A stretch of DNA of 64,000 nucleotides from NCBI GenBank assembly GCA_022661535.1, contig JAKULF010000005.1, positions 4,960,001 through 5,024,000 of the forward strand, read 5' to 3'. The notes under the pieces were generated by a model. It had not been told where the DNA came from. It ran no database searches and saw only the letters and a list, made by a program, of their open reading frames with translations. Of this stretch, positions 11,528 to 25,400 are shown in pieces (position 1 is the stretch's first letter; each line of letters starts with the position of its first letter). Made by a program: the position numbers and the translations under genes. This DNA is from Eutypa lata. Lineage: Eukaryota > Ascomycota > Sordariomycetes > Xylariales > Diatrypaceae.

Positions 11528-13606
11528 TACTTTGTCTTGCTTCAATAATCCACAAGACATCAATCAGGATGGTTTTATATACAACACCTGATAATTAAGC
11601 AATGCCTCTTGCACACCAAACAGCAAATTTATTTTCCTTTGAGCATTTACAGTCGTGGATCGGCGTTGTATAGCATCCGGTTCTCGTCCCTGGCCACTAT
11701 CTATCACTCAGCTTGGATATTCTTCATCGCATCAATACAGCATGAGATAAGGCTGTTCCAGCAGTCATAATACAGCCCCTTTAATTTAAGAATGCGGGCT
11801 ATCCGTTTTCATTTGTCTTACGAAACCACAGTCATTCGCGATTCTCTTTGATATAGTACTTCCACTTCGTGTGAAGGCACCACACTACGCATGGTCACCG
11901 ATCGTCCAAGCGACACTTTTCTACTTTGTAGAGGGACAATAAAGCGGGCAACGCGACTCACTCGCTACCTTTGAATCCACGGCAAATAAATGTATAATTG
12001 GAAAAATTGTGGTATTGCGCGGCGCACCGAAGAGGCCAAGGATTGGCCTTCTTTTTTCTTTTCTGATGGATAAACGGACACTAGGGGTGAAAACAACAAT
12101 TGGACGGTACGGCTCGGTTGGCAATTAGGGAAAGAATACCCCCGTTTGCGAGTTTTCAGGAATGTTTTCAAGTCTATTGGCTCTCGCTCACTCGGTTCCG
12201 AACTTGACGGAGGGCGGTCCAGCACACGAAACCGCTCCCATCATACAAACCTCGGGCCGATGCACAAATCCCAGTCAACGATACCAAATGACGGTGACGA
12301 AGAAATAGGGGAGAGGGGAAGGGGAAAAGAGGAGCCAGCGAGCGAGCGAGCGAACGAACAAGCAAGCATTGGAGTTCAGGGAGTTTGGCTTTCTTTTATG
12401 TTCTTTTTTATTTTTTATTTTTTATTTTTTTATTTTTTGCTGAAAGAGAAGGGAGGGACAAAAGCGTGGTTACGGTACCTTACCTAATTAAACGGTAATC
12501 GATCGGGATTAGAAACGCGAAAACACAGAGCCCGGGATCTATGATCAGAGGCCATGGCTTGCCCCTTTTCTCATTCTGCGCGACTCGTCCTTTTTTTGTA
12601 CATATACTACTACTAACTATTGTCATTACTACTACTACTGCTGCTATTGCTACGGCTACTACTACTGTTGCTACTGCACTACAAACTTCCAGAGCAAACA
12701 TTACGTACATATCTTAGTATGTAGCTTAAAGGGGGGAAAACGCCAATGCAAAAAAATTGCATGTGGTTTTAACAAACAAACAAACATTATACTATCTTGA
12801 CCTATCTCTAATCTATTGCTGTGCTGTAATGTAATTTTGTAAAACGGTGAATCGACTCGAGTGTTGAAGGGATCCGTTTGGGTTTAGTTATGTAAGTAGA
12901 TAGAAAGAAATCTACTCAAACGTTGTGATGTGAAATGCGTTAAAGCTTTTCTACTTCATATCATTGCCGCGATATCACTTGATCTGAAATACAAGAAGAG
13001 TCTTTCGCATAAACAAGTCAGTCATATAAAAATATATCTTAACTGATACACTTCGTCTTGACGGGACTTGTAGATAATAAGATGAGCTGAAGAAGAAAGA
13101 AAAAAAGCCACGGAATCTGGGAGGTGGATAGATACGCATCTTACGCAATCAATCAAACAATCAATCAGTCAACCCTTCAGGAAGTAGGATATCTATCTAT
13201 CTATAGCGCCACCATCCCGGCTCCTAACTCCAGACACCACCAGCAAGCCTCCCTCCCCCATTGCTATAAAGGATCATGAGATAAGACGTAGACAGACAGA
13301 CAGACAGACACCCTCTTGACTCATAACTATCTCGAACGACCTAGAGGGGAATGAATGAAGAAGAAGAGAAGAAGAGAAGAAGAAAAAAAGAGATCAATCC
13401 ATCCTACCATAGATTCATTTGTCACCGTCTAGGTACGTCCAACCTCTTCTTCTTTCTTTCTTTCTTTCTTTCTATATACAGTGGCGCCAACCCCTTCCTC
13501 CCTCCCCCCTCTACCCATCTATATATACACAGAAACATGAACCACCTAGGTAGTAGCAGTGGTCATATCACCAGTAGCAGCAGTAGTAACAATGATAATA
13601 AACTAA
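11528..13606. other. intergenic region between convergent genes
   Basis: About 2.1 kb between the 3' ends of the phosphatase and Hut1 genes. It contains T-rich low complexity (12400-12440), a GACA repeat near 13291-13310 and a TTTC repeat near 13450-13475. No gene is supported; the open frames are simple-sequence shadows. Confidence 0.6.
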
Positions 13607-15232
13607 CTACTGTGCTTTCTCAACCTTCAACTTCTCCTTCTCCTTCTCCTTCTTAGCAGCCTCCTTAGCCAGCTTCTCCTGGCGCGCGATGCCGGCCTCG
13701 ACGCCGATGCCGCCGAACACCAAGCCGACGCCCAGGACCTGCATGCGCGAGAGGCGGTGGCCGAAGGCGACCACCGACAGGATCATGGTGAACATCTTGC
13801 GCGTGACCGTGACCGTCACGAGGAGGACGGACGAGAAGGTCGATAGGGTGTAAACTACGTGTTCCCAAATTAGCGAGTTTTCCTGCTTTTCTTTTTGTTT
13901 TCACTTTCTGTTTTTTCTTTCTTTTTTTTCTTTTCTTTTTTGTTCTTTCTTTTTTTCTTCCCTCTCCTCATTTTCCCATGAAATCTTTAGTGTCATCACG
14001 GGGAGGGGGGGGGGGAAGAGAAGGAAAGAGTCGAGAAGGAGGAGGATAGTTAAAAACTCACAAATGAAAACCTGCCCCACGGCCCCGCAGGCCGCGAAGC
14101 CCAGCAGGTCCCGCCAGACGGCCGGGTGGCGGCCCATGAAGGCGAGGGCCTCGGCGAGCTCGCCGGCGCCGCCCGCGGCGTCCATGCCGAGCCAGGCGCC
14201 GAGGCCGGTGCGGACGAGCCAGGGGCTCAGGACGAGGTAGGCGGCGGTGACGGCCGAGGTCATCAGGTTGTTGGCGCACATCATCTGGGGGCCGGAGTAG
14301 GGCTGGAAGGCGCCGAAGATGTAGTCCTGGGTGCTGTTGGTGAGGCCGTCGAACAGGAGGTTGATGCCGAGGAGGAGCAGGCCCCAGGCCGCGTTGCGCG
14401 CCTCTTTCGTATCCTCTCCCACGTGCTTTTTACTGCTGCTGCTGCTGCCGGCTTTCCCCGAGTGCAGCGTGAAGACCGCGACGCCGGCCGTGACGGCCGC
14501 GACGACCAGGTACTTGTAGAGGGGGTAGCGGCGGCGGAAGACGGTGACGTGCAGCAGCATGACGGGCAGCAGCTTGCAGCTCTTGGCCAGCAGGAAGGTG
14601 ATGTAGTCGAGGTGGGCGAGGGAGGCGTAGCCGAAGGGGCTGGCGAGGGCGCTGGTCAGCGCGACGAGCAGGAGCGGCGCCAGGATGCGGCGCGACGGGA
14701 TCACCGGGGGGATCGGGACCCCCCGCGCCGTGCTCCCCCACAGGTACACCGCCCCCGTCAGCGCCGCGAACGTCGACTGGATCGTGTTCAGGAACACCGG
14801 GTACTTGAAGCGCTCCGGGCTCTGGCCTGGCAAGGCGCCGCCGTGCGGGGTCGTCGTGAGCTTCTCTTGGAGGTAGGCCCATGTGAGACTATATATATAT
14901 CAACCCGGAGGTGTGTCTACGTGTTAGTCCACAGATCCTCTTTTAGGTAGGTATTGCAATAGATTTTCTTTCTTTCTTTTCTTCTTCTTTTCTGTCTACG
15001 GGTAGAGAGATACGCACAAGGATGCATATATGCCGGCGACGGCGATCACCAATTGTGGAAGGCCGGCTTCCTTCTTCTCTTGGATCGGCGCGGCCTTGTG
15101 GAGGCCATCCGTTGCGCCATTGGATCGTTGCGCCATGCTGTCTTCTTTTGCCTTTAACGGTGTTCTAGATTGGCCGGCAGTGTACTCGCTAGAAGGTTGG
15201 CGCTCGATAGGTTTAGATTTCGTGCGCGCCAT
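13607..15232 (-). CDS. hut1: UDP-galactose transporter homologue Hut1 (SLC35B1 family)
   Basis: Three exons on the minus strand: 15018-15232, 14062-14888, 13607-13854 (429 aa). Donors are GTGCGT and GTGAGT; acceptors are TATAG and ACGTAG. The protein has a polar N-terminus of about 60 residues, then the multi-membrane-span fold of ER nucleotide-sugar transporters. Across junctions it reads [18 protein letters not shown], typical of Hut1, and [16 protein letters not shown]...[11 protein letters not shown] near the end, the conserved C-terminal part of SLC35B1. The tail is lysine-rich ([15 protein letters not shown]). Hut1 proteins act in the ER membrane in nucleotide-sugar or ATP exchange; the exact substrate is not settled by sequence. 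The middle exon is very GC-rich, so long antisense frames appear over it. Confidence 0.92.
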
Positions 15233-16897
15233 TATGTTTGCGCGCAAGGGGTAAATGGGACGGGAAGGAAGTAGGAGGGGTTAGGTAACGAAGGGAAGAA
15301 ATGTCTTATATCCAGTCACTTGGAGCTACTTAGTAAAAAAAGGTTGTTTCAATTCAATAACTTGGGTGATTCCCTATTGTACGAATACAAGACAGTCAAA
15401 ACGAACTAGAGGAAGTCATTTAATGAGAGTGAAGGTCATTGAAGGAACAGTGAATGCGCATTGGCAACTACCTATGTTGGTAACTAGAGAAATTAATAAT
15501 AACCTTTCTCACCCCAGGCTGCTGATGACAGGTTGGCCCTTCTGTACATCGAAGATGTGGCAGAATCTCCAGATCAAGACAAGACGCATGGTTGCTGCTC
15601 TTTAGAGTAGGCGGTGAGACTTAGTTGCATCTGTAACTAATTCTTAGCACCAAGTACCTAAACTTACCACCTAACGTTAATGTGATCCCGGTCACCTCCA
15701 CATAACTACTGTGTGTGCATCGATAGCCTGATAACCTTGATAACCTTGATAACCTTGATAAACATTCTTTGGAGCCAACTACTTACATATGCAGTTAGGA
15801 ACCTACTTGGTATAATCTTCTCGAGTTTAAACTAAGGGCTCAGTGCTAGGGGCTCGGGGCTGTACGCAAAAGACTAAAGTTCTTAAGTGCACAGGCCATA
15901 ATAGGCGTCTACATGATTAAGATAAGAGAGGTCACAGACACTACAGTATGGTATTTAATAGAATCACTTCACTACGAAGACAGGCTATAGTCAGATGCCT
16001 GACTATCAGAGTTGAAATGTTTTTTCTTTTATAAGTTTCCTCATTCTACTGCTAGATATTCTTCATCTAGACGCCTCGAAAGATTAGGTAGAACTCTTGG
16101 CGAAGAAGACCAAAAAGATCTTGTCTGGGATATAGGGGAGCGAAAGTCATCTCAACGAATTGGCTGGCTTGTTTCTTCCCCATATCAGGCAATCGTCTGG
16201 TTGGTTCCCTTCCATGTATGATGATGATGATGATGATTCCCTCCCAACAACTCGGGGGACAGTGAGAGATACACTTGGATATCGATGGATGTTGGATGTC
16301 CATTAGGGTAAAGGGGAAAGGCACACCTTAGGTGCAATAGAGAGATTGAAGTGATTTGGCTAAGACGGGTCCTCATCTGTGCGTGACAGGAGCAGATCGT
16401 ATGATAGAAAAAGCCGAAAGGCCTACCCAATCACACCAAAGCCCCATACAGATCAAGCAGGTATCGAAAACCTGATCATCATCAACACGTCGACGAGGAT
16501 TCGATAATCTTAGGGTATCATGTAGGCCACAGCCATGGACTAGAGAAAGCGGTTTCACGGCTGCCAGTCGCCCGCCGTACAATCTGCATGGACCCACGTG
16601 TCCATAAACAATGTCGTTCCAGTCGAGAAAGATTAAGAAAGGAATAGTAGTGAAATAGCAGCAGAGTGCTTGCTGAGAAGAGGAGAAAATCGTTGTCGTT
16701 ACGTCGTTTCAAGAGACCACCCGGGACCGGGAGGGACGTCGGTCAGCCTTGCGGCAAGTCGTATCTGGAATTGCCCCCTTGTAACGCAGGGTTCGTCACC
16801 AAACCAACCATCATAAAACACCACAGGTACATAAACATAAAATGATCATGTCATTTCCTCAGTTTCGAGAACGCCGGCTCAAGTGAATTCCGCCCAC
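15233..16897. other. intergenic region with Hut1 promoter
   Basis: About 1.7 kb between the Hut1 start and the 3' end of the KH gene; both are on the minus strand, so it should hold the Hut1 promoter. No gene is supported. A small tandem repeat lies at 15731-15763. Confidence 0.55.
15731..15763. repeat. GATAACCTT 9-bp tandem repeat
   Basis: Three perfect copies of GATAACCTT plus a partial GATAA. GATA boxes can bind fungal GATA factors, but nothing here shows they function. Confidence 0.85.
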
Positions 16898-18210
16898 CTA
16901 CTCGGGTGACTGCGCTTGGCTGCGGCGCATCTTCTCAGCCTCGAGATTCTCATAGAGCAGAAATAGTGCAGACTCATTGGCCTTCGCCGTGCCCATGATG
17001 GTAAACATTCGCTCGCCTGTCTCGTCATGCGGTGCCTAGATGTTTTCGCAGATTAGTAAGGATATTATTGTGAACGAAACGAGTTAGGTGGGGCAATCAG
17101 CAGGTAAGTCCACCAATCCTTGCCACCTAGATATTCACTTATTAGAACGTACCTTAGCGATGGAAATGCGGGCTCCAGAGGATTTGCGGATTTCGCTAAT
17201 CTTGCTTCCGGCACGTCCGATGATGCAGCCAACCATATCAGCAGGAATGCTGATATTCTGTGTCTGAATCTCTTCGCCGTTCTCGTCATGCGTCGGCGGT
17301 CCACGGTTGGCCGCATCCGAGTCCGAACGACGGTTATACGGTCGCGCGCCTCCATTACTAAAATCGGCGCCGTTTCCTGTTCGCATCACACGAGGCGCGG
17401 GCATATAGTCACCTCTGCCAGACGAAGCAAACCCGACCCCGCCAGTGGCGCCACCACCGAGGGGCCCCGCACCACCAGGCGCAGTGCGAACGACAGGATT
17501 GTAAAGCACAGTCCCAGTGCCGCGTTGCCAATCGTCGACGAGACATTTTGAGATCTCCCAAATTGCCTGCTGAATGCCTTCAGGCGTTCCTTGAACCTCG
17601 ACGATTCGCTCGGTCGACTGGGGTAGCATCTCCTTCTGCGCGACCATGCGCACTCCGGAAACATCTTGGATATGCTTGATCTTAAGCCCCTGTCTGCCAA
17701 TGATGGTGCCCATCTGATTGTGCGAGATGAGAAGTTTGATAGCTAGTGAGAAATTAATACATATTGGCGACAAGTGACTGTGGTGTTAGGAACTGGCGTC
17801 TTACGATGTGTGCCATTGTTTTGAATGACACCTCCCATTCCAACCGAAGGTGCACCTTCTAGCAGCGCACGAGCTACAATGGCATACGCTCTGGAGACGG
17901 CGTCGCAGCCACCAGTGATAGTCAAGACGCGATCATGCACTCCCTGTACCACCTTGCTTACGCCTGCCTTGACTCCCGTCTCGTCGCGCAGGTCCGCAAC
18001 GTTCTTACCCCCCTTGCCAATGATCACACCAGCCTCCTTGGACGAGACAATGGCGCGAAGGGTCAATTGCGCCGTGGCATATTCCTCCTCGGTCTTGGGG
18101 GCGGGCTCGCCATCTGGACCATAACGAGGTTCGTTGTCGTCAATCTTCAGTTGGTCAATCTGTAAGGGGTCGACACCGTTCGCCGAAATGCTATCTTGAG
18201 GGACAGACAT
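16898..18210 (-). CDS. triple-KH RNA-binding protein, Rnc1/Pbp2 type
   Basis: Three exons: 17805-18210, 17153-17742, 16898-17035 (377 aa). Donors are GTAAGA and GTACGT; branch CCTAAC is in the first intron. Three KH domains are seen, each with its GxxG loop: KH1 about 48-118 (IIGKGGKN), KH2 about 137-205 (IIGRQGLK), KH3 about 300-372 (IIGRAGSK). The third spans the last splice junction, which supports the model (ISIAK|APHDETGERMF). A Gly-rich linker with RGD/arginine separates KH2 and KH3. The architecture matches fission yeast Rnc1 and budding yeast Pbp2, which bind mRNA; Rnc1 is known to stabilise the mRNA of MAPK phosphatase Pmp1. The function here is inferred by family. Confidence 0.92.
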
Positions 18211-21200
18211 GTTGAATACTCGAGTGTTAAGTTACCTAAAGTGACGTTTGGAATAGTTCGGCGCTTATAGTTGAGCTTTGAACGAAATAGAGGAAGACTT
18301 CTTGTAGCGATGTCCTACCCGAGACAAGATGCGGCGCAAATCGATTTTCTGGTGTTGTTCGTAATTTAGAGGTGATATCAGAATGGGTTGTGTTGTTATT
18401 TATAGGGTGACCAATGAGCCTCTCCTAATAATTGTAGTGATGGTGTCAATGCTATTCGTTTCGAATGCTATGTCAGCTCTGATAAGCTTCTCGTGGGGAA
18501 GCCGGGTGTGGGTGAGGGGAGGGAGGTGGTGAGTGGAGGGCTAGAAGTAAATGGTGACGGAGTTCTCATGCGAGGCTAGGAATGGAAGGGTTTGAGGGGA
18601 TGTAGGGCGGAGGGCGATTGCAGTTCTGCAAACAAATCTTATCTTGTCAAAGATATTGCTGCTGCATCTGCACGATATCGGCATGTGGTGGTTGAAAATA
18701 GAACTTTAGCAACACCAAAGTGGAAACAACAGGAAATAGAGGAAGAAGGGTGGAAAACATTGAGTGGCCGGGATAGAATGGTAGGCGGGGCACATTTTGC
18801 ACGGGCACGTATGGTACGTAAGGTAAGTACATAATAATTGAGCTACCCAGGTAGGTACATGTATTGCAGGTGCAGGTGCAGGAGGTGCAGGTACTACTTA
18901 CTCTTGCAAGCTTCTACTGGTTTTGTATTGTGCTCCTATAAAGGGTATTGATTGGCAGCGGGGGTGGTGTGGTCGCTTGTCGTTGCTTTTCCTTTTTCTT
19001 GGCTTTTTGGCTTCCGGCTTCAGCTTGGTGGCCCACGGGCTGCCAGGGATCGTCGTTTGGCGGCTGGGGGGGGGTTCAAGGGTCTTAGGTTGGAGCAAAA
19101 AACGTGGTCAATGTGTTGAATCGTGATAATGAAGGTTATCACTAAGGGTGGGTAGTCCGATAAGGTAGGTAGTGTCTGAGTGTAGGTGGTGGGGAAAGAT
19201 CGCCTTGGAAATATTTCCTAGGACTTGAAGGAGTATAGCGGAGGGAAGAGGAGGAGGAGATGGGGATGGGAATGGGAATGAGGGGGTGGGTGATGACGGA
19301 AACGTGAGAATGAGTTGATGGAGGATGTGTAGAAAAGGTTGACGATGAGAAAAGAGGGCTGGTCAATCAATTGGTTTTTGACATGAGAAGAATGTCTAAC
19401 GTTAAGAGAAAGAAAGAAATGCCAAGGATAGTGGGATAAGACCTGGAGGTGGTGGTACTGTCTAGTTAAGTACCTATGTAGGGCAGGTAGGTATGGTTTA
19501 GTTACCTAATGGTTATATCTTCACGTTGTAGGTACCTACCTACCTATCTACATAGGTGTCTATTACTACTATACACATAAAGACTTAATCTTAGGCTATA
19601 AACGGGATTGCTGCATTTTGCAATCATACCTTATATACAGAGGAAAATGACAATCTACCTATCTACTATACATACGCATGTAAGATATTGGTGATTAAAG
19701 GCAAAAGCACTTTACATACATCATGTATATGGGTGGATTAAATGATGTTGTATAATTGATATTCAGACTCGCCTTCCATTCAGTTCTTATCAGCAATGAC
19801 GTATAATAAGTAAGGAGGGAAGGTAGATGTGCAGGTAGCAGCAAGTAAGGCTCCTGCCTCCATTGCCATGAACGCCTACTATGCACTGTATGTAAAACTG
19901 CCGTTGTAGATTGAAATTGCATGTATACGGTCATCAACCAATACCTACATATGTACATAGATACATAGGTAGCATATGCATGTGTGCATTATGGAGAGAG
20001 TTACTTCCCTAATTACTTGTCCTTCATAATACGTAATTACATATCTGCTGAAACAAAGGTTGGGGGTGGTCCTTATCAAAATAGTATGTGTACTTACATG
20101 TATAGTTTAAACAAGAGAACACATTATATATTTCTTGAAGGGCATGTTATAGCTACATAGTAATATTTGATCAGGAAACAACTTGGATAGAATACAGGAT
20201 ACCTAGCAGTTGAATAACTTTGCGTTACATTCCTGGGGAAGATTCTCTTGCATCACTTTAGCTCGATTTCAGAAAGGTCCACTGTTTCGTTTGTTGCAGC
20301 TAAGAGGCGAGCTCGCTCTTTAATTGGTCAACTCCATTCTATATCTCATTCTTTATCAATCATTACAATTCAAGTTATGACAGCCTTGTAAATGGAGCCT
20401 ACATACTAAACCGGGTTGATTAGGTAAGTGTAGCTAGCTTCCTTGTCGACTATAACTGCGAAACACCAGAAGCAATACTGAATATGATATGTACTCGGTT
20501 ATTTAGATGATCATACCCTTCGAGTTAACTTGGTAAATTAACATCAAACAATCATCAATATATACAAATCTGCAAAAAGCTTAATAACTACAGCACCCCT
20601 TCTAGGCACAGGTTAGATGACATAATGATCTGTATACCTAAGTTTCAGTGGCCTGAAATCACTCTATGTTATATGGTATAAGCTACTTTCTTGACATATC
20701 ATACATAATACTTGGTCCTCAAACGTATCTGGACTTGCATAGGGCTCTTTATAGTGCTACAGCAATGTGGCTAAGTAGTTGGTTTTCTGGGACTTGTAGG
20801 AGAATAATTTCCATCTCTGTAATGTTTATATATATGATAAGACATAAAGAAACCCATCTACTTAACCTTATGTAGCTTGCCATGTGGCATTTCTTATATC
20901 AGTCTGCCCCAGAGACCGCCAATAATCAACCAGAATTTACAACAATATGACTGGATGGTTGAATATAACTATTTCAGAGCATGTCCCGAAGTGGACTGTC
21001 GAAGGTCTTCTTGACTGAACCAACCATGGTGCTCCCTCGCAAGGTGGCACCCAAAGGCGTCTGTCAGGTGCAATGAGTGAAACAGGCAGGGGTTGGGATG
21101 CCAGTGACGTATCGAATCATTAACGGACGGGGATCTGAACCCATGATATTTGTCTAGGATTAGCTTCAAAAATTACAGTAGATGGCTGACTTAAACGTTA

Positions 21201-22473
21201 CTCGAAATGGAGTTGTCAAGCTTCACTCAATATAAATAAATGAGCGTTTATAGAGATTTACTCGCAAAATCTGCTCAGATAAAAATGCCGGTCATACGAA
21301 ACCCCATCGTTCTTTGCTTTTAGAATATGATACATACTCCATCTACTGCTGAGTGGAATGGAGATTTGCACAACAAACCACAGACGTTACCCTGTTGGTC
21401 TAATTGGCCGTTCTTGAACGATTTGCACCTTATTATGAAGTGGCATAAAACGTTAGGTAACACTATAATGACACTATAGGTGCACTTCCAGGTCTATGCA
21501 GACGTTGCAAAGCAGACTCGGCCATGTTGATTCTCTACCTACTTACCAGTACCCTTCCGTGAAATCCCGAAGAGATGTTGCTGCGGAACAATTATCCGCA
21601 AAAGATCCTGGCATGACATGTGCATCCAACTAATAGGAGGCAGCCGGATAGAGATATCATCTAGCCGTCGGTCCAATTGGTGGTTTTTAATTGTACCTCT
21701 ACGCGAGTAAAAACACGGCTCTGGGGGGAGATGTGGTAGTAACACATATCTCAAAGAGGTAGTTAGCCTCTGTGACTTTGTAGTTTTTAACCTGGAGGGG
21801 GTGAGAGGGTTAAGGGCTTCTCGCGTTGCCTCGATGTGTAGGTTGACCTAGCCAGCCAACTACCTAGCTCCTGGGGTGAGTCGGACGGCCCGGGCTCGTT
21901 GCCCCTCACTGCCAACTACCTACTAGGGAGCTGAACAATAGACGTACGGCGCCGGGATAAGATCTACCTCCGTCCAAATTCAATCTGTGGGGAGGTGGGA
22001 GGGCTTGAAATATCGTCAATGTTAATGGATAAAAGCCCATGTACCTGTTGCACTGAGGCCGATATAGGATACGTTGAGTTATGTGGGATGGATGCAACAC
22101 CATCCTCCGCACAAGCTGCCACGTTACACATTCTAGCACACATACGGATTTTAGGTAGCAATGCAGACTGCCGTGTTAGATGACCACTTTGTGGCTGTCC
22201 TCTGCCGATCTTATAGCATCCCCGATTTCACTATAGCAGCCTTATATATCAAACTCCTTTTGGTCTGGTCAGCCTCATACCTGAAACCGTCTCGTGTGAG
22301 ATGTAAGGAACAGGATTAGTAGCTATAATTTTGAGCAGTAGATCATTATGTGATGATTCACGAAACAAAACAAGTATATGATGCCGACACTTGCATAACA
22401 TAGCAAGCATAAGCTGGACTCGCACAGTGGTAACCTGTACGTCTTGCCAAGTATGTAAAAATTTGACGATGTC
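18211..22473. other. gene-poor intergenic region
   Basis: 4.3 kb upstream of the KH gene and downstream of the HET gene. The first 400 bp likely carry the KH promoter. A GCAGGTGCAG-type repeat lies near 18867-18893 and TAGG/CCTA snippets near 19490-19550. From about 19500 to 21300 the sequence is AT-rich. No frame longer than 90 codons with a recognisable feature was found. Confidence 0.5.
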
Positions 22474-25400
22474 TCACAGGCCAGACCAACCTGTAAGACG
22501 TAATGTCTTCACCTCCGCATTCTTTAGCGTCTGACGCGCCTTACGGGAGTCGTCAGATCTCGCAACGTAACTTGTAGTGAAGTACCCTACCCGCTCGTAG
22601 ACATCTTGCACAGTCCCATTTCCACGACCTCGAGCTACCAGCCGCAGCACCAACCCCTGAATATCCTCCCTAGGGGACCGTATCGCTGTGTCGTTCTTCT
22701 CCCGGTCCAGGACAAAGAACGACAGACAAGCTAGGCCATCCATCTGGTAAATATTCGGCGTCACGACATCGGGGAACGCCCTAGCCGACGCGTAACCCGT
22801 CTGTCCGATCTCAATATGCCATGCGATCCCGTCATATGCCGGCGCGGATATGGAGAGTAACGGCCCATTTATATCCACAGTAGCTTTCTGTGGAGAGTCG
22901 GTTTCTGAGTTAATATTTGCAATAGCTACCAGGGTTTCTTTCCGCTCTATGTCTCGCCGCGAATTCTCAGGCAGCAGATCAAGCGCAACGACACCCTCGA
23001 TAGACGCCCACGACCACGTCGGCGCCACCGGCACTCCGTGCTCATTGAGCAGGCGCCTCCCCGGGCCCTCGATCGCAAACCACAGCAGATCCGTCAGCAG
23101 CCGCTCCTTCCAGACACCCCACAAGTACGTAAACCGAGTCGCGCGAGCGACCTCGTCCTCGATACCCTTGAGCGCGATCAGCTTATCCGCCGGCGCGGTC
23201 AGCTTGCCACGGGAGTACGGTTCTACGACATCATACCACACCTGACTAAAGCTATCTCTGCCGACTACCTGCGTGACATCCTCGCCCGCCGCTGCTTCCA
23301 CAGAGTGCTTGTCCCCGCGCAGCCGCTCGAACGCGGCCCTGAACCCGGCACGGTCGCCGTCGCGCATGTCGCCATCATCGTCGGCCCAGGACGCCTCGTC
23401 GATCTTGAGGATATTCTTCCAGAAGCCACGCTTGTGTCTCCACACGGCCTGGCTGCCGGGCGCGGCGTCGGGGTCGATCATGACGGGCGGGGGGCGGCGG
23501 CGCCTCATCTCCTCGCTGGCCCACGTGAAGCCGCGACCCTCGCGCTCGGCGCGGGCGACATCAGCGCGCGTGTTGATGTAACCTGACATCTCGGGCGAGT
23601 AGTTGTCCTTAAAGTCCTCTGGGTACCGCTTGTACGTGTACCCATGCGGGTTGAGCTCCGACGCCGATCGCCCGCCGCACTCCCAGTACATCGCCCCGGC
23701 GCCGAAGTGCAGAACGCGGCGCGAGAGGAGCCTCTCCTGCATGACCCAACCCCTGGAGTTGAGCGGTGCCAGGTCAACGTTCCGCTCGAAGTCGAACACA
23801 TCGTCGCTGCGTGCATAGATCCATCCGGGTGATAGCGCTGTGGATGAGGAGACGCCGATTTTGCACGGTTCCAGATTCGCCCGGCTCCGCTCGTGGAAGC
23901 ACCCGCCACTACTGGATGACGATCCCGTTGATGCGACGGTGCATACCGCACCGGCATACACACTACCCATCTTCTTGGCTTCAGCGACCCAGTCCTTCCT
24001 CGAGACTTCGTGATCTGCATCTTCCGCATCGTCTCTTTGTATGATGCACAAGGAATCGATCCAGATGTAGGAGAAGCCGAGGCTGAGAGTTGCAGTGATG
24101 GCATCCTGCATGTTTTGTGATAGAAGGGAGAAGTCGATTCCCTCACAACAAGAATCAATGTTCCTAGCTAGGAGTCTGAACTGCATTTCACTTGGAGGTC
24201 CCCAGCAATGGCTAAATGCGAGATATTCGAGACATGACTTAGTCTGGTTGGTCTGAACAAGCTTGATGATCTCCGGTTGAGTTCCGGGCTTCCAATCCTT
24301 ACCGCCGGACACGTAAAGCAGCCGGGTTGGGAGCTCTAGTTGAGTGTTTCCTATACCGTTACAGAGCTTGTGGTCTTCTCTGCACATTGTAAGCCACTTC
24401 CTAGCCTGCTCGAAGTGCTCGGGCGAATTGGTGTAACCGTATTTCGTAGTTGGCGATGCTGTCATTGTAGTTGTTAGTAACATAACCTCTGATGGTTCAA
24501 CTTGAACAGAAAAGAGGGCTTACGAGTTACAAAGAGTTCATTCCTGTGGATCAAGAGCCGGGCTCCTATAACCACATCGCCCCAGAATAGTTGCGCATAT
24601 GTATAGAGCGATAATGGCCGCTCCTCCCATACCTTCACCCTGAGCTGTTCATCCGGATTCAGGGGTCTTGGTAGACTAGAATCTATGAAGCGGTCGTCCT
24701 CATTAGTTGTGATGCTATCAACGATAGCTTTCTGACGCCTTGGACTCATTGAATACCACAACAGACAGCAGAGACCACAAGACGTCTCGGGAAATGTGGA
24801 TATACCCTCCTGCGGACTATAAGCGGACGGCGAGTTCTTAAACTTGGAGCAGAAATCAACCCTGCTTCCGAAGTCGTGCCATTCAACTAATCTAGTGAAG
24901 TAAGAAGAAGAGCCCATGATAAGCTTAGATCCTCTCGTTAGCTCATCGCATCGGGCGCATAGTGCTGACTGATTCAGGGAATCCCGATTTCGTAAACTGA
25001 GCGGCTCCCATGGAGGGATGCTCTTCTTCCGCTTGTGGCTAAATAGGTTGAAGGGAAACATATCCTCCCTGACGGCTGTTCCCAGGTAATAGAATATGTA
25101 AAAGAAGAACAATACAAACCGCAGCACGAAAATCGAGGCAGCCCACAGGATGAACCGAGTTCGAGATTGCTCGGGGTGTAGCCCAAAACCCAAGGCGATG
25201 ATAATAGCTACCCACATCGGATACCATAGGAACGGCATAGCTGGTGCTAGAGCGTATACCAGGGCTTGCTGTAGACACCACCAGGCACCTAACCATCCCC
25301 AGCCAAAGTCCTGGTTGAAAGGGTACATTTCATTGCGTAGAACAATCATTGCGATGAAAAGCGCCAAGCCGCCCCCTGGATATCCATAGCTAGGGAGAAG

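Noticed and set aside
14126..14950. 274-codon plus-strand frame
   Set aside because: It is antisense to the GC-rich middle exon of Hut1, has Arg/Glu/Ala/Gly-biased composition, and no domain; Hut1 is clearly the real gene.
21095..21160. tRNA-like GGGTTCAGATCCC on the minus strand
   Set aside because: The T-arm stem is only three pairs and no matching D-arm, anticodon arm or acceptor stem could be drawn.
23505..24158. 217-codon minus-strand frame inside the HET exon
   Set aside because: Same strand but another frame of the HET coding exon; HET motifs lie in the longer frame.
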